A stretch of DNA of 64,000 bases from Spirochaetota bacterium (GTDB taxonomy: Bacteria > Spirochaetota > UBA4802 > UBA5550): positions 1-64,000 of the forward strand of contig JAFGBT010000025.1 in assembly GCA_016933025.1 (NCBI GenBank). Reading direction: 5' to 3'. Position 1 is the stretch's first letter. Every line of letters begins with the position of its first letter. The position numbers and the translations under genes are program-made. Under the pieces are notes generated by a model, which saw only the letters and a list, made by a program, of their open reading frames with translations, made no database searches and was not told the DNA's origin. Of the stretch, positions 42,096 to 52,800 are shown piece by piece.

Positions 42096-42414
42096 TGGCA
42101 TGACTCCTGATGGCGCATTTGCCGGCCGCATGACGCGCAAGCGGCCTGGATTACCGGCAGATGATTGACGGTGCATTATATTATTTTATCAACGATTAAA
42201 AATCGAGATAGTCAATTATTTTTTCTGTATTATTGTTGACAATTGAATATTTTTATACTATCAACTCAGTGCAGGAACGGCATGTTGAGAGGTAGATAAC
42301 CCCGATTGGTCGGCGACCAGGAGGGCGACATATATCCCTGCCGCGTATATGCCGTAATAATTCAATAGAGTAAAGATTTCCCTGTCGAAATTCAATTAAT
42401 GCAGGAGGGAGTTC
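42096..42414. other. Intergenic region between divergent genes
   Basis: This is a 319-bp AT-rich gap with no ORF of note. A TTGACA (42236-42241) with TATCAA (42259-42264) at 17 bp could be a promoter for the porin; TATACT at 42254 is an overlapping alternative -10. The leader would be about 145 nt. Confidence 0.4.
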
Positions 42415-43887
42415 TTGAAAAGTAAAAGATTGATATCCTTGCTGTTGGCCGCGCTCATGCTTGCCGCGTTTCAGGTTTATGCGAAAGATAAAAAAGGAAA
42501 AAATACCGAAGAAAAGATGGATCCGACGGAACTGGATGAGGTGGAAGAACCTTCTTTAGTAAGAGAACAGAAATTTCATATATCGGGTTTTATAGACTTT
42601 CAGTTTCAGTATTCCATGCTGGAATCCAACAAGAACCCCGCTAAAATATATCTAAAAACTCAAAAGCATTTTACCGTGAGCAATTTGAACCTCTATTTAA
42701 AGTTCAACGTAGCCAGGGGCTGGGAGGTATTCAGCGAGATACGGTTTTTATATGTGCCGGAAGGGATGAAAACCCCGTGGTCGGACGTTTCAGATCCCAC
42801 CGTATCCGTACTTCCCCAAAAGATCCTGTTCTATCCGGTGGATACAAGTTTTTATGACAACAACGTTGTCATGGGCAAGTACGGCTCTATTGGCATTGAG
42901 AGGGCGTATATTGAATGGAACCGGCATGATTTCGCGAAAATCAGGGCGGGTCATTTTCTGTCCCCGTATGGGATATGGAGCCAGGACCACGGCGCGCCGG
43001 TCGTGACCTCGATCCGCACGCCGGTCATCGCTGCCGCGCCGGTGCCCTTAATTGGCATGCCGCGGTCGCAGACCGGCCTGGAGTTCCTGGGCAAAGTAAA
43101 TATTCCAGGCATCAATACGCTCTTTGAGTATGCGATATATGGAACCAATGGAAATTCAGTGGATGCCGCCGTCGCTAATGAACATAATTCAGGTTTCAAT
43201 TATGGCGCTTTTCTGAATTTTAAGCTTCCTTCCATACAAAAAACAACTGATATAGATTTCGGCGGCTCAGCCTACCGGGGGGAGAGGGTCTATCCCTTCT
43301 ACCAATATTCGGTTCCGCTTTTCATCCTGGGCCCTGAAGGCTTTATGAGCATGAACCCCTATTTCATACCGATGCTCGACAAGTATAAAATCCGACAGAC
43401 GGACACGATGGCAATGGCGCATCTGAGAATTGCCTTCAATAATCTGCCTGCGGACAGCACCATTATACTTCAGGGAGAATATCTGCAGGCGTGGGTCCAT
43501 GAATATGGGCTCGGAAGCCTGGTTGGTCTTTCAGGATTCGTAAAACGGCCGGAAAATTATTTATATTATATGACATACGGCCAGTTTGAGTGGCAGTTTA
43601 TGGGATGGCTCACGCCCTATTTCAGATATGAATATGTGCAATTTACCAGTTCCGATACCACGCTTACCGCACAAGGAAAAAAATTTCATCTTTTTATAGG
43701 CGGCTTAAATATACGGATCATTCCGGAGGTAGTGCTCAAGCTGGAGTATAACTACACCATGCTCTATAATGCGAGTAACCTTCTTGCCATCACTGACCCG
43801 ACGGATATCGCGAATTCCAAAATTTTTCCATACAAAACGAACAACAATATCCATCAGGTCCAGGCATCTCTTTCGGTGGCATTTTAG
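42415..43887 (+). CDS. Outer-membrane porin-like barrel
   Basis: This 490-residue protein has a signal peptide (1-23, ending QVYA), a charged linker (24-50) and then alternating beta segments typical of a 16-18-strand barrel (FHISGFIDFQFQYSML, NLYLKFNVARGWEVFSEIRF). It ends in the C-terminal aromatic signature HQVQASLSVAF (final Phe). It resembles the 'porin / OprP-OprO-like' group, and the next gene is a phosphate-binding-like protein, so phosphate or another anion may be its substrate. It starts at a TTG six bases after GGAGGGA. Confidence 0.82.
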   Translation: MKSKRLISLLLAALMLAAFQVYAKDKKGKNTEEKMDPTELDEVEEPSLVREQKFHISGFIDFQFQYSMLESNKNPAKIYLKTQKHFTVSNLNLYLKFNVARGWEVFSEIRFLYVPEGMKTPWSDVSDPTVSVLPQKILFYPVDTSFYDNNVVMGKYGSIGIERAYIEWNRHDFAKIRAGHFLSPYGIWSQDHGAPVVTSIRTPVIAAAPVPLIGMPRSQTGLEFLGKVNIPGINTLFEYAIYGTNGNSVDAAVANEHNSGFNYGAFLNFKLPSIQKTTDIDFGGSAYRGERVYPFYQYSVPLFILGPEGFMSMNPYFIPMLDKYKIRQTDTMAMAHLRIAFNNLPADSTIILQGEYLQAWVHEYGLGSLVGLSGFVKRPENYLYYMTYGQFEWQFMGWLTPYFRYEYVQFTSSDTTLTAQGKKFHLFIGGLNIRIIPEVVLKLEYNYTMLYNASNLLAITDPTDIANSKIFPYKTNNNIHQVQASLSVAF

Positions 43888-43897
43888 GAGGCCGGCA

Positions 43898-44332
43898 ATG
43901 AAGAATAAATTACAATTTATTATAATCGCGTTGGCATTGTTCTCATTGTTCGTAATGGAGAATCATTTTGCCCTGCGCGGCCAGGGAGACGAAGTGGTCC
44001 CGATCATTAATAAAAGCCGGAAATCAATAAGCGCCGTTGAGCTGAAACGCATATTCACCGGAGATATGACGAATTGGCCGAACGGCGGCTCGATCCGGAT
44101 ACTCATGAATAAGGACAAGATTGTTTACGAAGAGTTCGCGAAAAACTACCTCGGCATGTCTATGAAACGGGTCGAAAACCTGTGGGTCCTCAAGAAGGTC
44201 CGCGACGGCATAATTCCGCCGCGGAAAGTATCGAGCGTGGTCATCAAGTCGATGGTATCCCGCTCGTCGGATTTTATCGGGTTTGTCAGGCGGTCGGAAT
44301 TGGATGAAGACATAAAAGTCGCGACTGAATGA
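43898..44332 (+). CDS. PstS-like phosphate-binding protein, single small domain
   Basis: This 144-residue exported protein has a signal peptide (about 1-27) followed by one lobe of a PstS-type periplasmic binding fold (VVPIINKSRKSISAVELKRI, FTGDMTNWPNGGSIRI, SSDFIGFVRRSEL). Real PstS proteins are about 330 residues, so this is a half-size relative of the kind often seen beside phosphate-selective porins. GGAGG lies seven bases before the ATG; 10 bp separate it from the porin, so the two are co-transcribed. Confidence 0.8.
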   Translation: MKNKLQFIIIALALFSLFVMENHFALRGQGDEVVPIINKSRKSISAVELKRIFTGDMTNWPNGGSIRILMNKDKIVYEEFAKNYLGMSMKRVENLWVLKKVRDGIIPPRKVSSVVIKSMVSRSSDFIGFVRRSELDEDIKVATE

Positions 44333-44377
44333 TATGATGTAAGCGGCCCGGCGATCTGCCGGTTGTATCTGAGCACA

Positions 44378-44405
44378 AAAGGGGACGGGTTGAACCGTCC
44401 CCTTT
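44378..44405. terminator. Bidirectional terminator
   Basis: aaaggggacgg (44378-44388) pairs perfectly with ccgtccccttt (44395-44405) around a 6-base loop. It lies between the convergent genes ending at 44332 (+) and 44433 (-) and can serve both. Confidence 0.8.
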
Positions 44406-44432
44406 CGCGTCTCTGCCCAGAATGCCGGACCG

Positions 44433-44783
44433 CTACACCCCCTTCAGGGTGATGTTTTTCATGTTTTTCACTATGGTCTCAAGCGCTTTGAATGACGCAG
44501 ACTGCCACTTCGAGTTCTTGTCGAATGTAATGGTCGTTTTAACGCCGCTTTTATCGAGATCGCTCACCAGATCGACGATGGGAGGGACCGTCGACGAATT
44601 GATGTATTCCAGCTTTTCAAACTGCACCAGCAGCTCCTTGCCCTTGAATTTATCAAGTATCTGCTTGAAATAGGGAGTAATGACCGCCGAGGGATTCTTC
44701 GACTCGCTCTTGCCGGTCCAGGTCACCACGTTTTTGCCGCCCTCTGTAAAAATTATTTCAAGCTCGTTCTCTTTTAAATTCAT
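44433..44783 (-). CDS. STAS-like signalling protein
   Basis: This 116-residue protein has a STAS-type strand-helix order. Its loop with the conserved serine is LEYINSSTVPPIVDLVSDL, followed by TTITFDKNSKWQSASFKALE. The double serine in NSST is the likely phosphoacceptor. This subtype (short, ending in a helix after 'KALE') resembles proteins that pair with SpoIIE phosphatases and sensor kinases. It is a candidate substrate for the phosphatases at 37890 or 40653. GAGGAG lies about eight bases upstream of the ATG. Confidence 0.65.
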   Translation of the reverse strand: MNLKENELEIIFTEGGKNVVTWTGKSESKNPSAVITPYFKQILDKFKGKELLVQFEKLEYINSSTVPPIVDLVSDLDKSGVKTTITFDKNSKWQSASFKALETIVKNMKNITLKGV

Positions 44784-44831
44784 TCTGTGTCTCCTCGTGA
44801 AAATGAAATGATTATTTGATATCCCGGGCCG

Positions 44832-46331
44832 TTACTTCAGCTCCGTGAGACGTCTATCGCAATTATTTTTTCCCAGCTCCGACCGTGCCTGGATGTAGAG
44901 CGGCTTTGCCATCAGGTACATTTTCCGCGCAGTTTCATGCCGCTTCGTGTACAGCGCCACATCGCCCAGGCTGTAAACGCAGTTCGCCTTGCCGAGGATC
45001 GATCCGGCCTGGCGGTACAGTTCCAGGGCGTCCCCGTAGAGCTTTGCAGCCGCTTCATACGATGCTCTGCGTAGCTGTATGTCGCCCTTCATGTGCAGGC
45101 AGTTGGCCTCGCCGAGCGTTGAATCCGCCGCGCGGTAGAGGGCGCGCGCCGAGGTAAAGCGGCCGTCCGCCGCTCGAAAGTTGTCACCGTAGAAGTATAG
45201 CTCGCCGATGCGGTACACGCAGTTCGCCTCGCCGATCAGTGATTGAGCCGCGCGGTAACGATTCATCGCCTCACGGTAGAGCTTCTCCGCGGCGCCCGTG
45301 TCGTCTTTCGCGCGCGCCAGGTCGCCCAGCCTCATCAGGCAGTAGGCTTCTCCCTTGAGGGATTTCACCTGTCGGTAGAGGGCGAGCGCCTTCATAAAGC
45401 GGTCGCGGGCGTCGTCATTGTCCTTCGCCCCGAAGGAGAGCTCTCCAAGCATTTTCAGGCAGTTCGCCTCGCCCAGCGGCGAGCCAGACTTCGAATAGAT
45501 ATCGAGGGCCCGCAGGTAGTGCCCGCGAGCGGCCACGGGCCGGGCGGTCTGGAAGGCGGCGTCGCCCATCCGCTTGATGCAGTTCGCCTCGCCCAGGTGC
45601 GACCCGAGCTTTCTGTAGAGGGGGAGTGCCTGACCGTAGAGCGCTTCGGCCTTTGGGTGGTCCCCTACCTGAAGCGCAAGGTCGCCGAACCGCTTCGTGC
45701 AGTTTACCTCGCCGAAGAGGGACCCGCCCCTACGGTAGAGGGGGAGGGCCTCCCTGAATTTTCCTTCCGCGGCGGCATAGTCGGAACGGCGGAACGCGAC
45801 ATCCCCCTGACGGTTGATGCAGTGCGCCTGCCCGAGTATGCTCTGCTCGTCCCTGAACAGCTCCCGGGCGGACGCAAACGCCCGGTCGGCCTCGGCGTAC
45901 CGGTAGCGGTAATCCAGTTCGATATTGCCCCGCGCGTACACGGCCGTCGCGGCGCTCATCTTGAGGCCTTTCGATCGGGCAAGTTCTTCGAGCACCCGGG
46001 TCATCCGGATGCCGGCATCATCGGTATAATTGCTTTCAAGCGCAGCGGCGTATGCGACGGCGTTCGAGATCCACCGCGCGGAAATTACCCGGCTGTTTTC
46101 TTCGGCGAGCTTCTTCCGCTCCTCGGAATTGTTGGCATGGGCGAGTTTTTTCAGGAGGTCGACGTCCCCGGCGCCCCATGCCCGTTCCTCGGATCCGTAT
46201 CCCTGCATACACACGCCGCAGAGCAACACGACCGCGAGTATTGTCCTGTGAACCGCGGCATTTCTCGTGGGAGAGATGGTGTTGATCATTGTCCAGCTCA
46301 TGGAAATAAATTCAGCGGCCACCTGGTTCAT
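44832..46331 (-). CDS. Exported protein with eight 40-residue TPR repeats
   Basis: This protein has about 499 residues. After a hydrophobic signal-like segment (about 25-48) and a 100-residue lead-in come eight near-perfect 40-residue repeats of the form 'GEANCxxxxGDxAxxxxDxxxAxxxYxxALxLYRxxGSxL' (about 160-490). The cysteine of G-x-A-N-C is kept in nearly every repeat. These are TPRs of the LGN/rapsyn-like geometry, which form a curled helical array for peptide binding. The repeats are similar in protein, but the DNA differs. The start is uncertain: a TTG at 46334, this ATG, and two later ATGs are all in frame and none has a good ribosome site. Confidence 0.72.
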   Translation of the reverse strand: MNQVAAEFISMSWTMINTISPTRNAAVHRTILAVVLLCGVCMQGYGSEERAWGAGDVDLLKKLAHANNSEERKKLAEENSRVISARWISNAVAYAAALESNYTDDAGIRMTRVLEELARSKGLKMSAATAVYARGNIELDYRYRYAEADRAFASARELFRDEQSILGQAHCINRQGDVAFRRSDYAAAEGKFREALPLYRRGGSLFGEVNCTKRFGDLALQVGDHPKAEALYGQALPLYRKLGSHLGEANCIKRMGDAAFQTARPVAARGHYLRALDIYSKSGSPLGEANCLKMLGELSFGAKDNDDARDRFMKALALYRQVKSLKGEAYCLMRLGDLARAKDDTGAAEKLYREAMNRYRAAQSLIGEANCVYRIGELYFYGDNFRAADGRFTSARALYRAADSTLGEANCLHMKGDIQLRRASYEAAAKLYGDALELYRQAGSILGKANCVYSLGDVALYTKRHETARKMYLMAKPLYIQARSELGKNNCDRRLTELK

Positions 46332-46334
46332 CAA

Positions 46335-46643
46335 TGAAGGTTTTTAATCTATAATTGGCGTTTTGTCTATACATTTTTCAATAAGGTAATGCGAGATTAT
46401 CCGTGAATCAACTGCGAAATATGAAGTATTGAATAATAGAATATAAATCACGGTATAGGTGTTGATGGCTAAAAAAATGCATGTCAGTCCTCTATAAATA
46501 ATACTCATATTACAAAAAAAGTATCCTATTTTTTTCTAAAAATGTTGAAAATTTATGGCATTATCGCTATTTTAATATATTATGTCTCATAAGGCCGGCT
46601 GCGCTGCGCGCCCCCATTATTGAGCCGCGACGGAGGTCCGTTC
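46335..46643. other. AT-rich intergenic region
   Basis: This 309-bp gap holds no convincing gene, hairpin or repeat. A short frame beginning atggctaaaaaaatg near 46464 ends within 11 codons. AT content is well above the coding DNA. Confidence 0.5.
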
Positions 46644-46859
46644 ATGAAACTTGAAGAATGCAAGAAGTGCCAGTACCATTATAAATTGCAGCGGGATGAT
46701 ATACTGTGCGAATTTAACGGCGGCTTTAATTACCGGGTTATAACACATGATAAAAAGGGGGCCCCGGTTGTCGTCGGGTGTCCCCTTGAAATACCGATCG
46801 CGAAGAAAGACTCGTCGATCGTTGCGAACAATATGAAATTCCTTGTCAATATATCGTGA
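46644..46859 (+). CDS. Small cysteine-containing protein
   Basis: This 71-residue protein has a CKKCQYHY motif at the N-terminus and further cysteines at about positions 27 (LCEF) and 50 (VGCPLE), a pattern able to bind one zinc or iron ion. CGGAGG lies eight bases before the ATG, so it is probably translated. No family is recognised. It converges on the giant kinase gene 40 bp away. Confidence 0.7.
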   Translation: MKLEECKKCQYHYKLQRDDILCEFNGGFNYRVITHDKKGAPVVVGCPLEIPIAKKDSSIVANNMKFLVNIS

Positions 46860-46898
46860 TTCGTTCCCGTTATTTCCCGGACAACTGGAGGAGACCGG

Positions 46899-49800
46899 TC
46901 ATTCCGAGTGCATTACCCTGTTGATTACCGCTTTCAGGTCCTCTATACGGTACGGCTTTGCAACGACGTCGGTGAAACCGTACTTAGAGAAGTTCGCCAT
47001 GACCGGGTCGTTTGAATAGCCGCTCGAAACAATTGCCTTGACATGCGGATTCAACTCCCGGATCCGCTGGATGGTCTCCTTGCCCCCCATTTTCCCCGGC
47101 ACCGTGAGGTCCATGATGACCAGGTCATAGGGATTGCTCTCATTTATCGATTTCCGGTACATCTCGATCGCTTCCTCGCCGTGCAGCGCGTAGTCGGCCT
47201 TCATGCCGAGATGGGATATCATGTTGCCGGCCACACGGAGAACCACCTCGTCATCATCCATGATAAGGATCCTACCGGCTGGCAGGCGGCTCTTCTGATC
47301 CCGTGCCTCGCTGACCGAAATTTTTTCCTTGGACGAGGGGAGGTAGATGATGAAGGTCGTGCCTGTCCTGGGCTCCGATTCGAAGCTGATATGGCCGCCG
47401 TGCCTCTTGATGATGGAATAGGAGACCGTGAGACCGAGGCCGCTCCCGTTTTCCTTGGTCGTGAAATAGGGATCGAAAATATATTTCTGGTTTTCAATCG
47501 GAATGCCCTCGCCATGATCGGATATCTGTATGCGTATATAATGGCCCGGCTTGAGGGGAAGCCTGCTCCATTCGTCCATCACCTCGTTCTTGGCCCTGAC
47601 CTCGATGGCGCCCCCCTCTTTCATTGCCTGCATGGCGTTGATCACCAGGTTGTGAATGACCTGGCTGATCTGGCCCTCATCGATCTCGGCGTTGCGGAGG
47701 TCGTTCTGGATGGAGTAGATGCAGACGACGTTAGAACCACTCAGCGCAAAGTCGATGGTCTGCCGCAGCAGGTTCTTGATGGATACCGTTTTCTTGATCG
47801 GCGCCCCACCCTTGGAGAAGGTGAGGAGCTGATGGGTCAGATCCTTCGCCCTGAGCGAAGCGTTTTCGGCCTCGGCGAGTATCATGAAGTTCTGGTCGTC
47901 TCGGGGTATATTGAGCCTGGCCAGGGAGATATTCCCGATGATCGCGGTGAGAAGATTGTTGAAATCATGCGCGATGCCGCCGGCGAAAACCCCGAGCGAT
48001 TCTATTTTCGACGCCTTCAATAAATCCTCTTCCATGCGCTTCCGTTCGGTTATGTCGGTGAAGAGGCCGAAACTCCCGGCGAAATTTCCGTCTGCGTCAA
48101 ATATCGGGCGGGGAGATACAAGAGCCGATATGGTTAAACCGTATTTGCGCTCCAGGTCGATTTCATACGGCTCGTGCTCTCCCCTGCGCCGGCGCATGAG
48201 CTGCTGTTTCAGCACCGCCTTGCTCGTCTCTGTAAGGAGCTTCTCCAGGGGAAGCCCGAGTATCTCCTCACGGTCGTACCCGATCATGTCGCAGAAGCGG
48301 CTGTTGACAAAGGTGAGTTCCCCCAGGTCGTTGAGTACGCATATCCCCTCGTTCATGGATTCAACCACCAGGCGGTAGCGGTCTTCGCTGTCGCGCAGGG
48401 CGGCCTCGGCCTTCCAGTGCTGGGTGATCTCCTGGGTGAGCTTGTCGTAGAGCTGCGCTATTTCGAGCGAGATGGCGGCCTGCGCCGCAAGGAGGCCGAG
48501 GATCTCCACATGGTCAGACGTGAATGCGCCAGGCAGGATCCGGTTCTCCAGGTAGAGTATCCCGGTCAGCCTGGTGTGCCGCACCACCGGAAGACAGAGC
48601 ACCGAAACCGGCCGGCTGTCGGTGAGATACTCTTCGAGCGGCAGGCTGTCCTCGCTCCGCACGTCATGAATCAACAGGTGTTTTTTCGACCGCATGACGA
48701 AGTTAACGATCGGGACCAGCAGATCCTTTTTTGCATTCAGAGGCGTCGTTTTTACCACGGTCCTCACTTCATCAGTCATGACGGTTTCGGCGACAATGGA
48801 TGCGTCGGGACCGTCCACCGTGATGAAATAGCCCCGATCGGCCCCGGCATTCTCAAGAGCGATTTTCATAAGTTTTTTTAACAGGTCTTCGGTGATGATT
48901 TCGCTTGAGATGGCCTGCAGTGAATTAACGATGCTCGCGTAGTTCAGGTAACGTGCGGCCGCCGCCTCCGCAGACGTCGGTTCATGCAGGTAGGCGGTCC
49001 GCTTCAATTCGATATCGGCAACCTTCGCGTCGGCGCCCCATTCCCGGTAACAGCTTCGCGCCTGGCTGATGTGGGCCTTTGCCGATATGTCATTCCCGTA
49101 ACGTATATGGAAATCCGCGAGCCGTTCGCAGATGATGCCCTCATGGTTGATATAGCCGTTTTTCTGCGCCTGCCTGAGTGCCTCCCCGTAGCACTGGAGC
49201 GCGGCCATGTCGTTTCCGCGGACCAGCAGGAGTTCCGCCTGTAAAAGATGGTACAGATGGAGAAAATTCTCCGGACAGCTCTCAGCCCATCGCCGGAACA
49301 GCGACACGCTTTTTTTTAGAAACGGGACGTATCTCCTTCGCTCTTTCGGCGACAGCCTTGAGAAGCATCCCGCGATTGCAAGGGAAAAATAAAGATGGTA
49401 TTCCGATATATGGATCACTGCATATAAAAACTTATCGACATCATGCCGCATTATAGCCGCGAGACGGATCGTTTTCTCTGCATCTCCGAACATATACGAC
49501 GATATCATCTCGGTAAGATAATACAGATATCTGATATATTTGTTTTTCCCGGCGCGCTCCAGGAGGGCCGGTTCGTCGATCTTCCCGCCAACAGGCCGCG
49601 CTTGGTCCGGCGGCTCTCCCTTCAGGCGATGGATCAGAAGGTAGAAGATGTTGAACATGTCGCGGGCCATGCTGAAGCGCGTAAGCTTGATGAAGTTCAG
49701 GTGTGTCTCGTATATAAGGATGAGGGAGTTAATGTCCTTCCCCTTCCGTGTCGAATGGCTGAGGATGTTCGCTATGGCCTGGCTGGTGAACAGGAAATCC

Positions 49801-52800
49801 CCGGTTGATATCCCGGCCTGCAGGGCGGTGGTGAAGTGCTCGATGTATTCGTTGAATGGCCGTTTCCAGCAGGCTATCGTCGCCCCGAAAAGATGGTGTA
49901 TCCTGGCCTTCATTTCGGCGTCATGGAACTTCTCGTTCAGGGCCAGCCCCAGTCTTCCGTACTCGTAGGCCCGGGCATAATCCCCGAATCTGTTTCCGAG
50001 AACCGCGCCGTAAATGACATAGGCGTAGGGCGCGTACCGGGAGTTCCCGTACCTCAGGGTCATATTGATCAGGTTCAACGCCAGCAGAAGTATCAGCCTC
50101 AGGTCCTCAATTTTATTGGAGCAGTATGCCGGTACTGTTATTTTTACCATGATGTCCATTAGGCGGAGAATATTCCGGTTCTCTATGGGCGGTAATGACA
50201 GGAGTTCGTCCAGGCTCTTTTTTTTCAGGGCTTTGCCGGTGAAATACAGACGCGCGATGAGCGACGGCATCCACGGATTACGAGGCACTTTAAGATTGAA
50301 GGTGCGAAGGGTCTTGAGGCCAAGCTCTATCGCCTCTTCAACCCTGTTTTGGTGGCTCCGAAGCACGATGAGAAGGCTGTAAATTTTCGACCTGTCGGCG
50401 TCGGTGCGGGCGTGCGAGAGGAGGCTTCTAAATATGGATTCGTCGCCGGGGATGATGCCGGCGAGGAACTGGCACTCGGCCTTTTCCAGGTAAATCGTGA
50501 AGGCAAGCTCGTATTTTTTTTCCCACACCTTCTCGGGGAGGAGTGCGGCGGCGCAGTCAAGGTATTTCACCGCCGAGGCGTATGCGGAGGTGAGCTTCGC
50601 CCTGGCCGCGGCCGTCATATTCATCTGCACAACTTCCCGGCGTTCTTCGGGATCAGTGACGAGCTCGAGGCTCTGGTTGAAATAATCGACTATGGCGAAG
50701 ACTTTTTCCGGAGCCTCCACCACGGCCTGGTTCCTGATGAGCGATTTCCCGATCCGGTAGTTCAGCACGCGCCGCTCACCGACCGGCGTTATGGAGAGGA
50801 CCGATTCGTGTATCCGGTCGTGGGAAAAGGCGTAACCGGGCGGCGACGATATAATCAGTTCGTTCTGGATCGATTCGTTCAGGTCAATAATGACGTCGTT
50901 GACGGGCCTGTCGCAGACCTCGGAAAGGACCTCGGGGCTGAAACGGTTGCCGATGATGGCCGCGATTTTCAGGATTTCCCGGGATTCGTTCCTCATGCGG
51001 CTGATACGTTCGATCATCAGCTCGATGACGTTGTCCGTGGCCTGCATTCTTTTGATGCGCTCAAGGTCCCATCTCCATCCTTCGCCTCCGGTATGTGCAA
51101 GGATCCCGTCTTCATGGAGACGCTTGAGGAATTGCTTGAGAAAGAATGGATTGCCCCCGGTTTTCTGGTAAATGAGGCCTACCAGGTCGCGGCAGGCGTC
51201 GGCTTCGGTGTCGAGCGTGTCTATGATAATGTCGGTCACGTCTGAAAGCGGAAGCGGCTCAAGCATTATGGTACTGTATTCCACTCCGGACGACTTCATA
51301 CCGGCGATCAGCTCCCCGACGGGATGACCGTCCGTTATTCCGTCGTCACGGTACGATCCGATGAAAAGAATGTGCGAAAGCCCGGGATCAGCCGCCAGTA
51401 TCCTCAGGAGGCTGAGGCTCGCCGAGTCGGCCCACTGGAGGTCTTCCATCGCGAGGACAAGGGGGTGTTCTTCCCCGGCAAACACGCCGATGAATTTTTT
51501 CATCACGAGGTTGAAACGGTTCAGCGATTCCTCGGGTCCGGCGGCTGGCAGCGGCGGCTGGCTTCCGATAATCAACTCCGCCTCGGGTATCATGTCTGTA
51601 ATGATTTTACCGTTTGACCCTAGTGCGTCCCGAAAGGACGATTTCCACGACTGCATGCGCTCTTCGCTTTCGGACAGAATCAGCCTGATGAGGTTCCGGA
51701 ACGCGTGGATAAAGGCGCTGAAGGGCCTGACACGGTCCATGCGCTGGAATTTGCCAGATGCGAAATAGCCCCGGTGGCGGGTCACTGGCCTCTGCAGCTC
51801 GTGTATCAGCGTTGATTTCCCTATGCCGCCCCACCCCGACACCATGAGGAAGCGGGTGGGGCCCTTCAGGATCTCTTCGAACAGGGACATGAGGAAGTCG
51901 ATCTCATGTTTCCTGCCGTATATTCGCTGCGGGATCATGAACCTGTCGTGGATGTCCTGCTCGCCGAGGCTGAACGTTTCGATTCTCCCGCTTTTTTTAA
52001 TCTGCCGCATGCATTCCTCGAGGTCGGCGATAAGACCCCGGGCGCTTTGGTAGCGGTTCTCTGCGTTTTTGGCGATCATCTTCATGATAATTTTTGAGAT
52101 GACCGCGGGGATATCATCCTTGACTGCGGTCGGCGGCTGCGGCTGCCGGGCCATGTGCGCGTGCAGGATCTCGAGCGGGTCGGTGGATGGAAACGCCGGC
52201 TGGCCCGTGAGTACCTCGTACAGCGTCATGCCGAGGGAATAGAAGTCCGACCGGTGGTCTGTCTTCCTGTTGGTGCGGCCCGTCTGTTCCGGCGAAATAT
52301 AGGGGAGGTTGTTCATGATGACGTCGGGGTTGTAGATTTCCTCCGCTTTACAGGCGGTGGCCGAGCTGAAGCCGAAGTCACGGATTTTAACGATCCTTGT
52401 CTCAGGATTTATGATGATGGAGCCGGGATTGATGTCCGCATATAGGATGTTATGGCTGTGGATCCGGTCAAGGCCGCGCGCTATCTGGATTGCGATATCG
52501 AGGAGCTCCCGGTTCTGTATCTTTTTTTGCAGAGCATAGTGGCGGAGAGAAATGCCCGGCGGGTTCTCGGTGAAGAACATGATACCGTTCCAGTTCTGAT
52601 CGCGGACCTTTTCGCTGCCGTATACGGCAGCAACGTGGTCGGACTCTATCAGCCTCGCCTGCTCGAATTCATAGGTGAGTTGGACGATATCTGAAGTGGT
52701 CCAATTTTCGAAGGGGAAATATTTGATGATGACCGGCCTGCCGGTCAGTGATTCAATGCCGGAATAGGTGAGATACCGTGAGCCACGGTATATTTCCTTG

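Noticed and set aside
45243-46337. 364-codon plus-strand ORF
   Set aside because: Antisense shadow of the regular TPR repeat gene; its own repetition mirrors the TPR period and it has no family resemblance.
47043-48023. 326-codon plus-strand ORF
   Set aside because: Antisense of the HATPase/receiver part of the giant kinase, where motifs are clear on the minus strand.
50349-51245. 298-codon plus-strand ORF
   Set aside because: Antisense of the ATPase/TPR part of the giant kinase; no motifs or ribosome site.
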